A stretch of DNA of 64,000 nucleotides, from NCBI GenBank assembly GCA_942493375.1, contig OW818698.1:3100001-3164000 (forward strand), in the 5' to 3' direction. Under the pieces are notes generated by a model. It saw nothing but the letters and a program-made list of their open reading frames with translations, had not been told where the DNA came from and did no database searches. Shown piece by piece: positions 49,929 through 59,681 of the stretch. The stretch is from G942493375 sp942493375 (GTDB lineage: Bacteria; Armatimonadota; UBA5829). The translations under genes and the position numbers were made by a program. Numbering within the stretch: position 1 is the stretch's first letter; each line of letters opens with the position of its first letter.

Positions 49929-51293
49929 TTATTTAATCATAAGCTCAACTGTTTCCTGAGCCATTTGAGTCAGTGAGATTTTATTGTAGCCTGCAACTCC
50001 AGTGTAAAGAGTGTCATTGAGCGGTGCAATCCACTTTTCAGGTAGTTGGGCTCCACCAAGCATTACACCTAATACGCTGCCGGATGTTGCTCCATTGCAG
50101 TCGGTATCAAATCCTGGCATCACACTGTAGCAGATGGTCTTCTCAAAGTCTTTCTCTCCCCATAACAGGGCGATTGCAACTATTTCGGCGTTGCTGATGG
50201 TGTGACACCAGTTGTGTCCCAAGGTCTCATTCCAACGTGTCCGGATATCTGCTATTGCATCTTCATAACTGCTTCCAGCTCTCCACAGTTCAATTATATG
50301 TTCAATTGCAGCAGACAATCGACAGTTAGATGGTATCTGGGCTAAGCCTGCACGGATTACAGTCTGTACGTCATCGCACACATAAGCTGCAGCCAGCATT
50401 GCTGCTACCCACATTTCGCCGTATATGCCATTCTTCACATGGCTTATACTTGCATCCCGCCAAGCATACTCAGCAGCACGCTTAGGATCAGCTGGACAAA
50501 CATATCCAAAGAAATCAGCCCGTATCTGTGCGCCAATCCATTCACGATTTGGGTTGCGATATACTGCAGAGTCCGGTGGAACTATACAGTGTGAAAAATT
50601 CTTATAGGCAATCCGCTCTGCTGTGCAGACGTGCAGCAGTGGAATATTGGTGAGCCAGAAACACATAACGTTTTCCGGTGTGAAGTTGTGGCCATACTGC
50701 TTGATTATCGCAAGGCCAGTAGCAGTGTAGTTTGTATCATCATCTTCAGGCATCCCATCTATACCTTCTTCGAACATCCCCGGAAAGTCGACATTAAAGC
50801 CAACCTCTTTTGCCAGATTACCGGGAGTTGTAAGAGAAAAGTATCTGTCCAGAGGCCATCGGTCCTGGGCTTTAAGATATTTCTCAATATCCCAGGATCT
50901 TCTACCTTCAGCAGGTTTTCCCAGCAGACATCCCGATGATCTACCCAGCCATCCTCCAAGCGCCTTATCCAATAGAACATCTTTGTCCAATTTTATAGAT
51001 GGAAGATCAATCTGTTCAGGTCTGGCAGCTACGATTTCATCAAGACTGGAAGGCTCATTGTAAGCATACCCGTTGACTAAAGGCAGGTCGATAGTCTTGT
51101 CAAAGAAGGCTTCTGCTCTTAACTGGTTTTCTTCTATTGTCAGATCACACTTCATAAGTTCATCATACTCAGCCTGAACTAACGAGAAGTCTTTGCCTTC
51201 CTCCAGACACTGCTTGCGTTCGATCTCCAGTTCCATCTGAGTCAGCATCAACCAAACACTGCCTTCGAAACTTTTTCTAGTTACCTTGCCCAT
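49929..51293 (-). CDS. ADP-ribosylglycohydrolase family protein
   Basis: 454 residues from ATG 51293 behind AGGAGA; the longer frame to 51383 is not needed. After about 120 residues of helical N-terminal extension the DraG/ARH fold begins: L-L-D-K-A-L-G-G-W-L-G-R-S-S-G-C-L-L-G-K-P. It then shows the metal motif E-D-D-D-T-N-Y-T near residue 215 and P-G-F-D-T-D-C-N-G-A-T-S-G-S-V-L-G near residue 400, both intact. It probably hydrolyses an ADP-ribose or related nucleoside-sugar bond. It is single-domain, unlike the paralogue at 15339, and has no close operon partner. Confidence 0.87.
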   Translation of the reverse strand: MGKVTRKSFEGSVWLMLTQMELEIERKQCLEEGKDFSLVQAEYDELMKCDLTIEENQLRAEAFFDKTIDLPLVNGYAYNEPSSLDEIVAARPEQIDLPSIKLDKDVLLDKALGGWLGRSSGCLLGKPAEGRRSWDIEKYLKAQDRWPLDRYFSLTTPGNLAKEVGFNVDFPGMFEEGIDGMPEDDDTNYTATGLAIIKQYGHNFTPENVMCFWLTNIPLLHVCTAERIAYKNFSHCIVPPDSAVYRNPNREWIGAQIRADFFGYVCPADPKRAAEYAWRDASISHVKNGIYGEMWVAAMLAAAYVCDDVQTVIRAGLAQIPSNCRLSAAIEHIIELWRAGSSYEDAIADIRTRWNETLGHNWCHTISNAEIVAIALLWGEKDFEKTICYSVMPGFDTDCNGATSGSVLGVMLGGAQLPEKWIAPLNDTLYTGVAGYNKISLTQMAQETVELMIK

Positions 51294-51459
51294 TTGATAA
51301 TTATCTCCTGTTATCCGAACGTTGGACATCAATATTATTGCCAGGATTAATGTTAGTGCAAATGCCAAGGGTAGTGCAAACAAGTGATTTGCAATGTTGC
51401 ACTGGGATCGGCTGAATTATATACTAGCTGCATGGAGCAACTGGATGGGAGCAGTTTTA

Positions 51460-51523
51460 ATCCCCCGCATGCTTCGATAGGCTCAGCACGAACGGGTTAT
51501 TACTCCGTGACAAATCGGGGGAG
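51460..51523. repeat. Inverted repeat enclosing a dispersed CTCAG/GAACGG repeat
   Basis: Outer arms AATCCCCCG and CGGGGGAGTT bracket GCTTCGATAGGCTCAGCACG-AACGGG. This is one copy of a family of intergenic repeats (others at about 57137-57172, 61808-61842 and 62144-62176). It may end transcripts or be a small non-autonomous element. Confidence 0.6.
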
Positions 51524-51586
51524 TTGGGGTAAACTGGTTGCTGATGTGCGCGTGCACGTAGTTATTATTGACTTGGAGGATTATGA

Positions 51587-54500
51587 ATGGATAAATGCAT
51601 ACTTTCTCTGCTTATCCTGATGTTTCTGTGTAGCGCTTGTTGCGTTTCGGCAGCTCAGGTGCCTATGAAGAGAATGAAATATGGCTTGGGGCAATGGCCT
51701 GAGGCCGGGCGTGGTAACCACCGGGCTGTAATTAAGGTTGATACGGCATCGGATGCTGTCCGGGTGCGGATTCCGTGGCGACGGGAGGACACGAACCCGG
51801 AGTCCAAGGACATTATTGTCTACGAAACAGCAACCGGCAAGCAATTGACCAATGTCACCCGCATAGAGATAAAGCAGGAGTATGGGGACATTGCCTTTGG
51901 ACCTGTTGCGAGCCAGGGCACTTATGAAGTGTATTATCTTCCATATAGTCCCGGACGTGGCAACTTTGACGATGCCGGGACTTACTTTGCACCTAAAGAT
52001 ACCGCTGACCCGGAATGGTTGAAACGCAATGGCCTGTCAGCAGACGCGATAGCTTCCGGTAAGTGGAATACACTTCCTGAAGCTCAGGTTGCTGAGATTC
52101 AGGCCAGAGGTGATTTTAACAGATTCGACCCGATGGAGATCGTGGCTACACCTGATGAGGTGAGTGATCTACTGGCGAAGAACACAGGCAAAGATTTTGT
52201 GCTGTTCACTGAAGACCGCAAATTCCCTATCCGCATGGTGAATCACCTGCCTCTCAAGTGGATTGACGATGGTCCGCGGGATGCATTTGCAGGAACGGCT
52301 CAACCTGGAGAGTATTATGTCTTCCAGTTGGGAGTATATGCTGCGGATAAGCCGCTAAAGAGTATCAAGCTGACCAATGGCGGATTGAAGAGTGATGCTG
52401 GAGCATCAATAGCTGCTTCAAAAATTACCTACTTCAATCTGGAAGGCATCGACTGGCTGGGGCGTCCATTCAAGAAGACTCTGGATGTGCCTAAAGGTCT
52501 GGTTCAACCGATGTGGATCGGCTTCCAACTTCCACAGACAGCTAAGGGAACCTACAAAGGGACATTTACCCTTGCAGCAGACGGTATAGAGCCCCGGAAA
52601 GTCCAGTTCTCAGTGGATGTCAGCGGACCTGTTCTTAAGGATGCCGGAGACTCCGACCTTTGGAGATATTCGAGGCTCCGCTGGCTGAACTCAACAATCG
52701 GCGTTGACGATGATGTGATACCACCTTTTACTCCTCTTGTTAAAAACGGTAATGCTATATCGATGGTTGGACGGAAGGTAGCATTCGGCACGACCGGACT
52801 TCTCAGCAGCATAAAAGCAGGTTCAAGAGAAATTTTGTCTTCTCCGATCAAGCTGGTCATTGGAGAGGCTGGAAAGACAATAACTCTCAAACCTGTCAGC
52901 CAGAAAGTATTAAAGCAGAAGCCCGGGACAATAGAAGAAACCTTCAATACACAGGGTTCCAAGCTTGGGCTGGCGATTACAACCAAGACCGAAGCTGACG
53001 GCACTATCACCTGCGAAGCCACTTTTACTTCTAAGAAGGATGTCAGTCTGGATGATATCAGGCTGCAGATTCCCATTAAGAAAGCCGTCGCCAAATACCT
53101 GATGGGTTTTGGAGTCCGCGGCGGATTCCGCAAAGCCGACATCAAGTGGAAATGGGACATTGACCGGCAGGACAACATGGTCTGGATAGGTGATGCAGAC
53201 GCCGGTGTGCAATTTAAAATGTGTCCTCATGAGGACTTCTGGGACTTCAACTTCAGAGCGACCGGAGTACCTGAGACCTGGAGCAATGCCGGTAAAGGCG
53301 GCTGCAATGTCACCGAGTCCGGGTCTACTGTCCTTGTAGATGCCTATACAGGTCCTAAGACTCTGGAAGCCGGGAAGAAGTTCTCATTGAGATACAGGTT
53401 CCTGGTGACTCCGCTTAAACCTATCGATGCGAACCATTGGAACTGGAGATACGGGTCTACTGCTGATGGTGGTAATATTTTCCATCTTCATCACGGCAGT
53501 ACCGAGAACCCCTATATCAACTATCCATTCAGGACATCGGACCTGATCAAACAGCTTGCAAAAGACATTCAGGGCAATGGGAAGGTCAGGACGGACTATG
53601 GTGTTCTGACTTACCCGGCAAAAGGCAACATAAACCAGGACCGCGGATCTATGCATGCATGGGTGAGAGTCAACTTCGACTCCACAATAGTGGCGCCTCT
53701 ACAGTCAAAATATAACAGAGCCTTCTTCGACCTGCTGTACAAAGACAACAGCAGCTTCAGCCTGTACTGGAACATAGACGATCATGGAATGAGAGCTTAT
53801 ACCCGGGAGAATAACGCTAACCCGTTTGTGATGTCGAGTAGTTCTCCTGAGTGGAAAATGGGAAGCAAAGCACTGATCACCCTGAGCTGGGGAGACCATG
53901 TGCAGGTCTTTGTAGATGGCAAGCTTAAAAGCTCAATACCATGGAAGGGTTCTGTCAAGCGTCCCATAGAAGACGGTGTCATAAAGTTCTCTGACGGATT
54001 CATCCTGGAAGCCATCAAGATCACTGACACTCCTTATCAGGAAGGGACCCAGGTAACTCCTACAGCAGATGAACACACTATGCTGCTGGATACATTCTCT
54101 AACTGGAAAGGTAAAGTCACTACTCCTGAAAAGATCTCCAGCGGTGCTGGGATAATCACAGGAGTAGCTAAAGCTATCCCGAATGGAACCGGCAAGGCGA
54201 TGGAGTTTGCGTATCGCGAAGTTAAATCCGGTCACATCGGGCTGAACCTTTACTATACTGTCCGTGAACTCTCCAACTACGTAGCTGAGATGTGGGCTCT
54301 GCGGAGCCTTGGCGATGAAATCTTCCAGGGCCGTGAAACATTTATCTACTCAGTCGAGAAAACCATGTTCGGTCAGGCCGGTGGAGGATATCCATGGCTG
54401 CAGGAGCACCTGGGATTCGGCTATGTTCCAGCCTGGAGACAACCACTTCCGGATGGTGAAACCGATGCAGCTATCGGGACAATCGGACTCTCCAGATGGC

Positions 54501-55894
54501 ACAACTACTATGTCCAGGGTATGGACTGGTTGATGAAAAATACGGGTATAGACGGACTCTACCTTGACGGTATCGGCTACGACCGCGAGATCATGAAGCG
54601 CATCGCCAAGACAATGTATAGAGCCAACCCAAACAGCCGTGTGAATTTCCACTCAGGAAACAACTACGACTTTATGGACATGCGGACCAGTGCACTCAAC
54701 TCCTATATGGAACACCTGCCTTATATGTCCAACCTCTGGTTTGGTGAGATGTATGACTACAACAGAGATCCTGACTATTGGATGGTTGAGATCTCAGGTA
54801 TCCCATTCGGCCTTACCAGTGAGATGCTGAACTACGAGAACGGCGGCAATGCCTACCGCGGTATGCTGTATGGCATGACCGGCAGGCAGCACGCTTCAGC
54901 TCCATCTATGTGGAAGTTCTGGGATGAGTTCGGGATCCAGAAAGCAAAAATGATAGGCTACTGGAACCCTAAGTGTCCTGTTAAGACGGACCAGCCTGGT
55001 GTGCTTGTTACGGTTTACAAGAAGCAGGGCAAATCACTGATATCTCTGGCGCATTGGCCATCTGCCAATGAAAAGCGCAAAGAGTCCGGGGTAGCAAAAA
55101 TAATTCCCAAGGCTCCGGTTATTGACGGCAAGATAAATCCTGAGGAATGGGTCGGAGCAGCGAAGCTCTCGGGATTCAAGGTTGTCGGTCAGGAAATGCC
55201 TGCCAGGGAACAGACTGAAGTCTGGATCACAAGTGATACCGAGAACCTGTATATAGCTTACAGATGCCATACAACGGGAGATCCGGTGAAAGCAAATGTC
55301 ACAAACCGGGACAGTGGACTTTGGGAGGATGATTCAGTTGAGTTGTTCATCCAGCCTGATCCGGAAAGATCAGTGTACTACCAGTTCATCGGCAACAGCA
55401 TCGGAACGTTCTTCGATGGCAAAGGAATGGACAGAGCCTGGAACGGTGACTGGACATATAAGACCAGTGTATCAGCCAATTCCTGGGATGGAGAGGTATC
55501 TATCCCTCTGAAGTCCATTGGGATAAACACTCCTCTGGACGGCACTAAGATCGGCCTGAATATCTGCAGAGACCATCAGACACCGAGTGGATATGGTTCA
55601 AGCTGGTCTAAGGTATCAGCCGGTTATCATGACACGGGAGCATTCGGCAGGCTGGAGTTCTCCTCTACAAAAGAGGCAACCCAGCAGGAAATGCCATTGC
55701 CTGGCCAGATAGCTGAGAAGCTGAGACCTGTAGAGACAAAGCTGACAATAGACTGGAAAGCCCTGGGCATAGACCCTGCAAAAGCCAAGCTTGTAGCTCC
55801 GGCGATCAAGGGCTTCCAGGACCATGCTACATTCTCCCCGAAGGATGACATCCCAGTGGAGCAGACTAAGGGATGGCTGCTGGTCTTGGAATAA
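51587..55894 (+). CDS. Giant secreted DUF6067-type glycoside-hydrolase-like protein with C-terminal CBM9
   Basis: 1435 residues, ATG behind GGAGGA, signal peptide to about residue 21. Order: N-terminal beta domains (20-380), a DUF6067-type beta domain (390-610, with M-V-W-I-G-D-A-D-A-G-V-Q-F), and a LamG-like sandwich (about 680-830; F-D-L-L-Y-K-D-N-S-S-F-S-L-Y-W). A TIM barrel follows (870-1130; T-G-I-D-G-L-Y-L-D-G-I-G-Y-D-R), then a linker and a C-terminal CBM9/DOMON-like domain (about 1170-1390; W-E-D-D-S-V-E-L-F-I-Q-P). It shares barrel, LamG and CBM9 with the 25621 protein, but the CBM9 is at the opposite end. Probable surface enzyme for a complex glycan. Confidence 0.83.
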   Translation: MDKCILSLLILMFLCSACCVSAAQVPMKRMKYGLGQWPEAGRGNHRAVIKVDTASDAVRVRIPWRREDTNPESKDIIVYETATGKQLTNVTRIEIKQEYGDIAFGPVASQGTYEVYYLPYSPGRGNFDDAGTYFAPKDTADPEWLKRNGLSADAIASGKWNTLPEAQVAEIQARGDFNRFDPMEIVATPDEVSDLLAKNTGKDFVLFTEDRKFPIRMVNHLPLKWIDDGPRDAFAGTAQPGEYYVFQLGVYAADKPLKSIKLTNGGLKSDAGASIAASKITYFNLEGIDWLGRPFKKTLDVPKGLVQPMWIGFQLPQTAKGTYKGTFTLAADGIEPRKVQFSVDVSGPVLKDAGDSDLWRYSRLRWLNSTIGVDDDVIPPFTPLVKNGNAISMVGRKVAFGTTGLLSSIKAGSREILSSPIKLVIGEAGKTITLKPVSQKVLKQKPGTIEETFNTQGSKLGLAITTKTEADGTITCEATFTSKKDVSLDDIRLQIPIKKAVAKYLMGFGVRGGFRKADIKWKWDIDRQDNMVWIGDADAGVQFKMCPHEDFWDFNFRATGVPETWSNAGKGGCNVTESGSTVLVDAYTGPKTLEAGKKFSLRYRFLVTPLKPIDANHWNWRYGSTADGGNIFHLHHGSTENPYINYPFRTSDLIKQLAKDIQGNGKVRTDYGVLTYPAKGNINQDRGSMHAWVRVNFDSTIVAPLQSKYNRAFFDLLYKDNSSFSLYWNIDDHGMRAYTRENNANPFVMSSSSPEWKMGSKALITLSWGDHVQVFVDGKLKSSIPWKGSVKRPIEDGVIKFSDGFILEAIKITDTPYQEGTQVTPTADEHTMLLDTFSNWKGKVTTPEKISSGAGIITGVAKAIPNGTGKAMEFAYREVKSGHIGLNLYYTVRELSNYVAEMWALRSLGDEIFQGRETFIYSVEKTMFGQAGGGYPWLQEHLGFGYVPAWRQPLPDGETDAAIGTIGLSRWHNYYVQGMDWLMKNTGIDGLYLDGIGYDREIMKRIAKTMYRANPNSRVNFHSGNNYDFMDMRTSALNSYMEHLPYMSNLWFGEMYDYNRDPDYWMVEISGIPFGLTSEMLNYENGGNAYRGMLYGMTGRQHASAPSMWKFWDEFGIQKAKMIGYWNPKCPVKTDQPGVLVTVYKKQGKSLISLAHWPSANEKRKESGVAKIIPKAPVIDGKINPEEWVGAAKLSGFKVVGQEMPAREQTEVWITSDTENLYIAYRCHTTGDPVKANVTNRDSGLWEDDSVELFIQPDPERSVYYQFIGNSIGTFFDGKGMDRAWNGDWTYKTSVSANSWDGEVSIPLKSIGINTPLDGTKIGLNICRDHQTPSGYGSSWSKVSAGYHDTGAFGRLEFSSTKEATQQEMPLPGQIAEKLRPVETKLTIDWKALGIDPAKAKLVAPAIKGFQDHATFSPKDDIPVEQTKGWLLVLE

Positions 55895-55926
55895 TTATGA
55901 AGTATGAATGATGAATGATGAATTGG

Positions 55927-55953
55927 GGGGCGCTTGCGGGCGCTCCTTTTTTT
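55927..55953 (+). terminator. Rho-independent terminator
   Basis: Seven-pair GC stem GGGGCGC / GCGCTCC with loop TTGCGG followed by seven T, 33 bases after the stop of the 51587 gene. Confidence 0.85.
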
Positions 55954-56728
55954 GTGCTTGCTTGGTTGATAGTGCAATTCGTTTTGGATTTTCGGTTACG
56001 GTAATAACGGGTTTTTGGTGAAACGAATCGAGCTCAGGAATGCTTATTTTGAGCGTGAGACAGTTCGTTTTTGCAATGTTAACGATGTTGTTTTTTTTCA
56101 GGTTCCCCCGGAGTGGTCTGTGGCTCAGCGAACATATGGGCTCTGCGGTTTGACCGGGTGCATTGTTTATTCACAGTATTCATCATTTTTCACTTTCTGC
56201 GAGGGAGTTCGTTCGGGAAACATTTTTATTCGTTTGGTATATCGAGCTTACGGCAAAATATTTGAGCTCAAAAGACTTGCTGAAACGACTCAAAACATCC
56301 AGTTTTTTGCTCAAACATGGGTGCTTTTTTATTGAAACATATCTGTAATGTTCAGAAATGTGCCAATTATTCTCTGAACTTTATTGCTTGCAGCGGTCGT
56401 TTTTTGGACGGTGGTAAGACATATATGACAAATAGGACTTATAGGACACATAGGACGGTTTTCTGGGTTTGAAGACTGGGCATGTATGCTGTAGCGCTGG
56501 ATATTTATTTCCCATGATTATAAGACGCCAAGGAGGCGGTTTTGTATCAGTTTTGGCAGTATATTTTCATGGTATTTTGGTGACGGTTTCTTAAGGCATA
56601 ATAAGATCATGATTTACAAATATCTTGGGAATAGTTTTTGAGAGCAATGCCTGGTTGCGGGTTTGCAGGTGTGTGAGTAATGCAAATTGGTTGATTGTTC
56701 ATAGTATAATTGTATCTAATTATTATAT

Positions 56729-56760
56729 CTGACGGATCTGTCGGATCTGACGTATCGGTC
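56729..56760. repeat. Dispersed repeat with GATC-rich palindromes, copy 1
   Basis: CTGACGGATCTGTCGGATCT-GACGTATCGGTC; nearly identical to 58663-58694. In the second copy the ends GACCGAT/ATCGGTC are complementary. Confidence 0.65.
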
Positions 56761-56775
56761 TCATTTTTGCATTAG

Positions 56776-56991
56776 TGAAGAATTCCTTTCCTATGATGAA
56801 CGTTCTACAGATGCATTGATAGAAGCACTCGAAGATGAATATAATTATGTCCAGGTATCAGCAGCCGGGGTCTGGCAGATATCGGTGACCGGAAAGCAAT
56901 AGAACCTATCAGGAAGCTGTTGAATGACAAAGATGAGTACGTTAGGTCGGTTGCTAAAGAGACGTTGAAAAGCTTTAAGGTTGATGTGTAA
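56776..56991 (+). pseudogene. Frameshifted HEAT-repeat (PBS-lyase-like) remnant
   Basis: One frame reads Y-D-E-R-S-T-D-A-L-I-E-A-L-E-D then Y-V-Q-V-S-A-A-G-V-W and runs into a stop. From the same point the +1 frame reads D-I-G-D-R-K-A-I-E-P-I-R-K-L-L-N-D, then Y-V-R-S-V-A-K-E-T-L-K, to TAA at 56989. Together they make two consecutive HEAT units of the A-x-x-L-x-x-I-G-D-x-x-A-I-x-P-L type. No start or upstream remainder is left, so this is the decayed 3' end of a HEAT-repeat gene. Confidence 0.75.
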
Positions 56992-57021
56992 ACGTGCAGG
57001 CTTTCGGGATTGATCAGGGGT

Positions 57022-57120
57022 AGATGGACATGGATGTCCAGGGAATAGGGTCGAGGGCATGGATCCCCTCGACCAACAGTGTCATGGATCCCCTCGACTA
57101 ACAGTGCCATGGATGCCCTC
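57022..57120. repeat. Dispersed intergenic repeat, copy A
   Basis: Begins AGATGGACATGGATGTCCAG and continues with GTCGAGGGCATGGATCCCCT-CGACCAACA, then partly duplicated internally (ATGGATCCCCTCGACTAACA). It contains a GGACATGGATGTCC palindrome-like core. A second copy is at 59564-59640. Confidence 0.8.
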
Positions 57121-57277
57121 GGCCATCGGGGTCCATCCTTCGATACGCGCTTCGCGCTACTCAGGATGAACGGATATTTGCTATATTTAACAGAATACTG
57201 TACTGTTGCGATCGGGCGGTTTCTGTTGAGCTTGTTTAGTTAAAGTGTTATCATACGTGAAATCTATGGGAGGCGGT

Positions 57278-58588
57278 ATGATGTTTAGAGCCGGTAGTTC
57301 TACAGTTATTATTAATCCGCATATAGGGGACGATCTTAGTGGTGGATATGAACGCAGATTCATGGAGGGTATCAGAGACAATCTGGAGGCTAATGCATTT
57401 TACATTACTGATGGAACACAGCAGGTGTTACTTATCAACCTAGACCACTCGGGTCTATTGGAGCAGTCTTACTTCAGGCAGACCTGTGACCTGATAGAGG
57501 CCACAACCGGCATCCCTGCCCGCAATATCATCATTCACAGCACCCATACCCATGCGGGCCCGGACACTATGGGCCTTCTGAATGATGCTCCGGTAAATAT
57601 CCGATATCTGAATGAGCTTCAGAACTGGATAAAGGAGGCAGCTGAGAGAGCGGTCAACTCCGCTCGTTCTGCGCGTGTTGGATGGGGAGAAGGCCAGGCC
57701 CACATAGGTTATAATCGCAGAGTGTGCTGGGCAGACGGCTCCCACAGCATGTATGGAGACCTTTCAAGACCGGATTTCACAGGAATTGAGGGCCCAGACG
57801 ATCCTTCGCACACTATATTTTTTGCAATTGACGAACAGGACAAGTTGATCGCCATTATGCATGGAAACTGCTGCCATGCTACCTGCCTGCAGGCGGAACT
57901 CCGCTGCTCAGCCGATTATCCCGGAGAAGCCAGAAAACTGCTGCGGATGGCATTGTCCGAGGATTTGCCTGTTTTATATCTTCAAGGAGCCAGCGGCGAT
58001 ATAGCCCATTGGAACATCCTGCATCAAACGCATCAGGATTCCGAACGCAGATGCAGGGAAATGGCAACTGCACTTGCTTCAGAGACTATGAGACTAATCA
58101 GCGCTGCCGATCCAACTGACACTGTAGAATTCAATTACACCTATGAGGACATGGTTGTTCAGATCAGGTTCCCGGAACCCGATGTGCTGGAAGATGCCCG
58201 GAAAACTGTGGAACTTGGGGAGGAACAGGCAGGGCGATATAACTATGTGAACGCCCGGGACGGGATAATCAAGCTGCAGGAAACATATCAGGACAATCCT
58301 GTAGAAGTGATTCCCATCCATGCGCTGAGGATCGGAGACTATGCTATCATCACCAATCCATGCGAGCTATTCTGCAGGTTTGGACTTGATATCAAGGACA
58401 GGAGTCCTGCAAAGGTTACAGCGATAACGCAACTGGCGGACGGATACTCCGGCTACGTTCCGACAATTCCAGCGATTATGGGTGGTGGATATTCCGCTTT
58501 TGCCAAATACTGGTGTAGACTTGAACCTTACGCAGGATATAAGATCGTAGAATGCTCAGCAAAACTCCTCCACCAGCTTTGGCATTAG
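57278..58588 (+). CDS. Neutral/alkaline ceramidase-like protein (N-terminal domain family)
   Basis: About 436 residues from ATG 57278 behind GGGAGG, no signal peptide. It has the ceramidase N-terminal pattern: F-R-A-G-S-S-T-V-I-I-N-P at the start, then H-S-T-H-T-H-A-G-P-D-T near residue 98 (zinc-binding HxH-type motif). Further on are H-G-N-C-C-H-A-T with a second His pair near residue 205, A-D-Y-P-G-E and L-Q-G-A-S-G-D-I. Family members hydrolyse N-acyl-sphingosine; many bacterial relatives in polysaccharide degraders have unknown amidase-like roles and lack the C-terminal immunoglobulin-like domain, as here. Confidence 0.85.
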   Translation: MMFRAGSSTVIINPHIGDDLSGGYERRFMEGIRDNLEANAFYITDGTQQVLLINLDHSGLLEQSYFRQTCDLIEATTGIPARNIIIHSTHTHAGPDTMGLLNDAPVNIRYLNELQNWIKEAAERAVNSARSARVGWGEGQAHIGYNRRVCWADGSHSMYGDLSRPDFTGIEGPDDPSHTIFFAIDEQDKLIAIMHGNCCHATCLQAELRCSADYPGEARKLLRMALSEDLPVLYLQGASGDIAHWNILHQTHQDSERRCREMATALASETMRLISAADPTDTVEFNYTYEDMVVQIRFPEPDVLEDARKTVELGEEQAGRYNYVNARDGIIKLQETYQDNPVEVIPIHALRIGDYAIITNPCELFCRFGLDIKDRSPAKVTAITQLADGYSGYVPTIPAIMGGGYSAFAKYWCRLEPYAGYKIVECSAKLLHQLWH

Positions 58589-58934
58589 GGTTTTAACATA
58601 TCCTGGTAGTCGAGTGAGGCGGAACTGTCAAAGCAAGGTGCATACTGCTTGTGCGCTGGTATCTGACCGATCTGTCGGATCTGACGAATCGGTCGGATTT
58701 ATTTACTGGTGAATCGGCATCGGCGAGTCGGGACATCTGGTTGGCGGAATATGATGAGTTGAATCCCGTCCACTATCGGCGCAGGATGCGTTTTCCAAAT
58801 AGATAGTGCTATTAGCTGCGGGGCCTTGCGTTGATTAAGATGCAAAGCATGGTGTAAATCGGCGTTCCCGCGGCATACCGCAACGGGCCCGGGTCTGAAT
58901 GTTCTCGACGATCACGAAAGGTGAAGATAATATA
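58589..58934. other. Intergenic stretch with a dispersed repeat
   Basis: About 345 bases without a gene. It contains repeat copy 2 of the CTGAC/GATCTG element (58663-58694). The remainder shows nothing I can assign. Confidence 0.5.
58663..58694. repeat. Dispersed repeat with GATC-rich palindromes, copy 2
   Basis: Matches 56729-56760 except for a few bases; its ends GACCGAT / ATCGGTC are complementary and could form a hairpin. Confidence 0.65.
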
Positions 58935-59414
58935 TTGAGTATTAGATCTAGCAGAATGTATAGTGACAAGCGTATTTTTACAGTATGCTTGATACTGGGT
59001 GTTCTTGTAGTTGTAGCTTTCTTTTTTTCAGTTTCACCCCTTCCGCATCCTCCTTTGTGGCAGATAGAGATGATAACAGAATTAAAGTTTCCCAAGGATT
59101 CCAAAGTTATCGGTAGCAACGGATCTTTCCTTTTTGGGCATAGAATATTTGCTAACATTGAAATTGACAAACAGTATCTAGACGTATTTATCAACTCTTT
59201 AAAACAACATCCACAAAAATCAGATGAATACACAAAGATGAAAATTGATTCCTTAAGCAGTGGAAAAACTGAATGGTGGCATCCAGAAAAGATCAAAAAA
59301 CCTTTGTATTTTGACTTCGTAGTTAAGCATAATGAATCAACAAGACATTACTATATAATTGTGGATCTTAGCTACAAAACCAAAGCATACATTTATTTAG
59401 TATATTTTGCATAA
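58935..59414 (+). CDS. Small membrane-anchored protein of unknown function
   Basis: About 159 residues if started at TTG 58935 (AAAGGTGA upstream); ATG 58956 is the alternative. One N-terminal transmembrane helix (V-C-L-I-L-G-V-L-V-V-V-A-F-F-F) is followed by a charged domain of about 125 residues, presumably outside the cytoplasm. No family recognised. It is isolated between repeat-rich stretches and base composition is lower in GC than its neighbours, which may mean recent arrival. Confidence 0.55.
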   Translation: MSIRSSRMYSDKRIFTVCLILGVLVVVAFFFSVSPLPHPPLWQIEMITELKFPKDSKVIGSNGSFLFGHRIFANIEIDKQYLDVFINSLKQHPQKSDEYTKMKIDSLSSGKTEWWHPEKIKKPLYFDFVVKHNESTRHYYIIVDLSYKTKAYIYLVYFA

Positions 59415-59563
59415 AGACTTTTCGGTCTTTCGGTGCGTCAAGCAAAGCTTGTCTCATCTCACTGGTGTGAAATGCGCGGTTTGCAACTGCTCATTGACAG
59501 CCAGCATGCAGCCGTGACGACGGTTTCGGGACAGTATCTCCTTAAACAACAATTGCAAAGTGG

Positions 59564-59640
59564 AGATGGACATGGATGTCCAGGGAATAGGGTCGAGGGC
59601 ATGGATCCCCTCGACCAACAATTCATGGATGCCCCCGAAC
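59564..59640. repeat. Dispersed intergenic repeat, copy B
   Basis: Matches 57022-57085 almost base for base (AGATGGACATGGATGTCCAG onward), then diverges after CGACCAACA. Located between the 58935 gene and the FAD oxidoreductase. Confidence 0.8.
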
Positions 59641-59681
59641 AACAGAAGAGCACGCCTGGAATCCGGTTGCGCTGTGCTAGA

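Larger units (their letters stand above)
55954..57277. other. Gene-poor, repeat-rich intergenic stretch
   Basis: About 1.3 kb with no intact gene that I can support. It contains AT-rich filler, a short TAGGAC-type simple repeat near 56425-56456 and a dispersed repeat at 56729-56760. It also holds a HEAT-repeat pseudogene (56776-56991) and a ~100-base dispersed repeat (57022-57120), followed by a CTTCGATACGCGCTTCG-type repeat near 57137. An open frame at 56015-56335 has no ribosome-binding site, low complexity and no domain features, and I treat it as chance. Confidence 0.6.

Noticed and set aside
56015..56335. A 106-residue plus-strand ORF
   Set aside because: No ribosome-binding site, odd aromatic-rich composition, overlaps another frame equally open, and lies in a repeat-rich gene-poor stretch.
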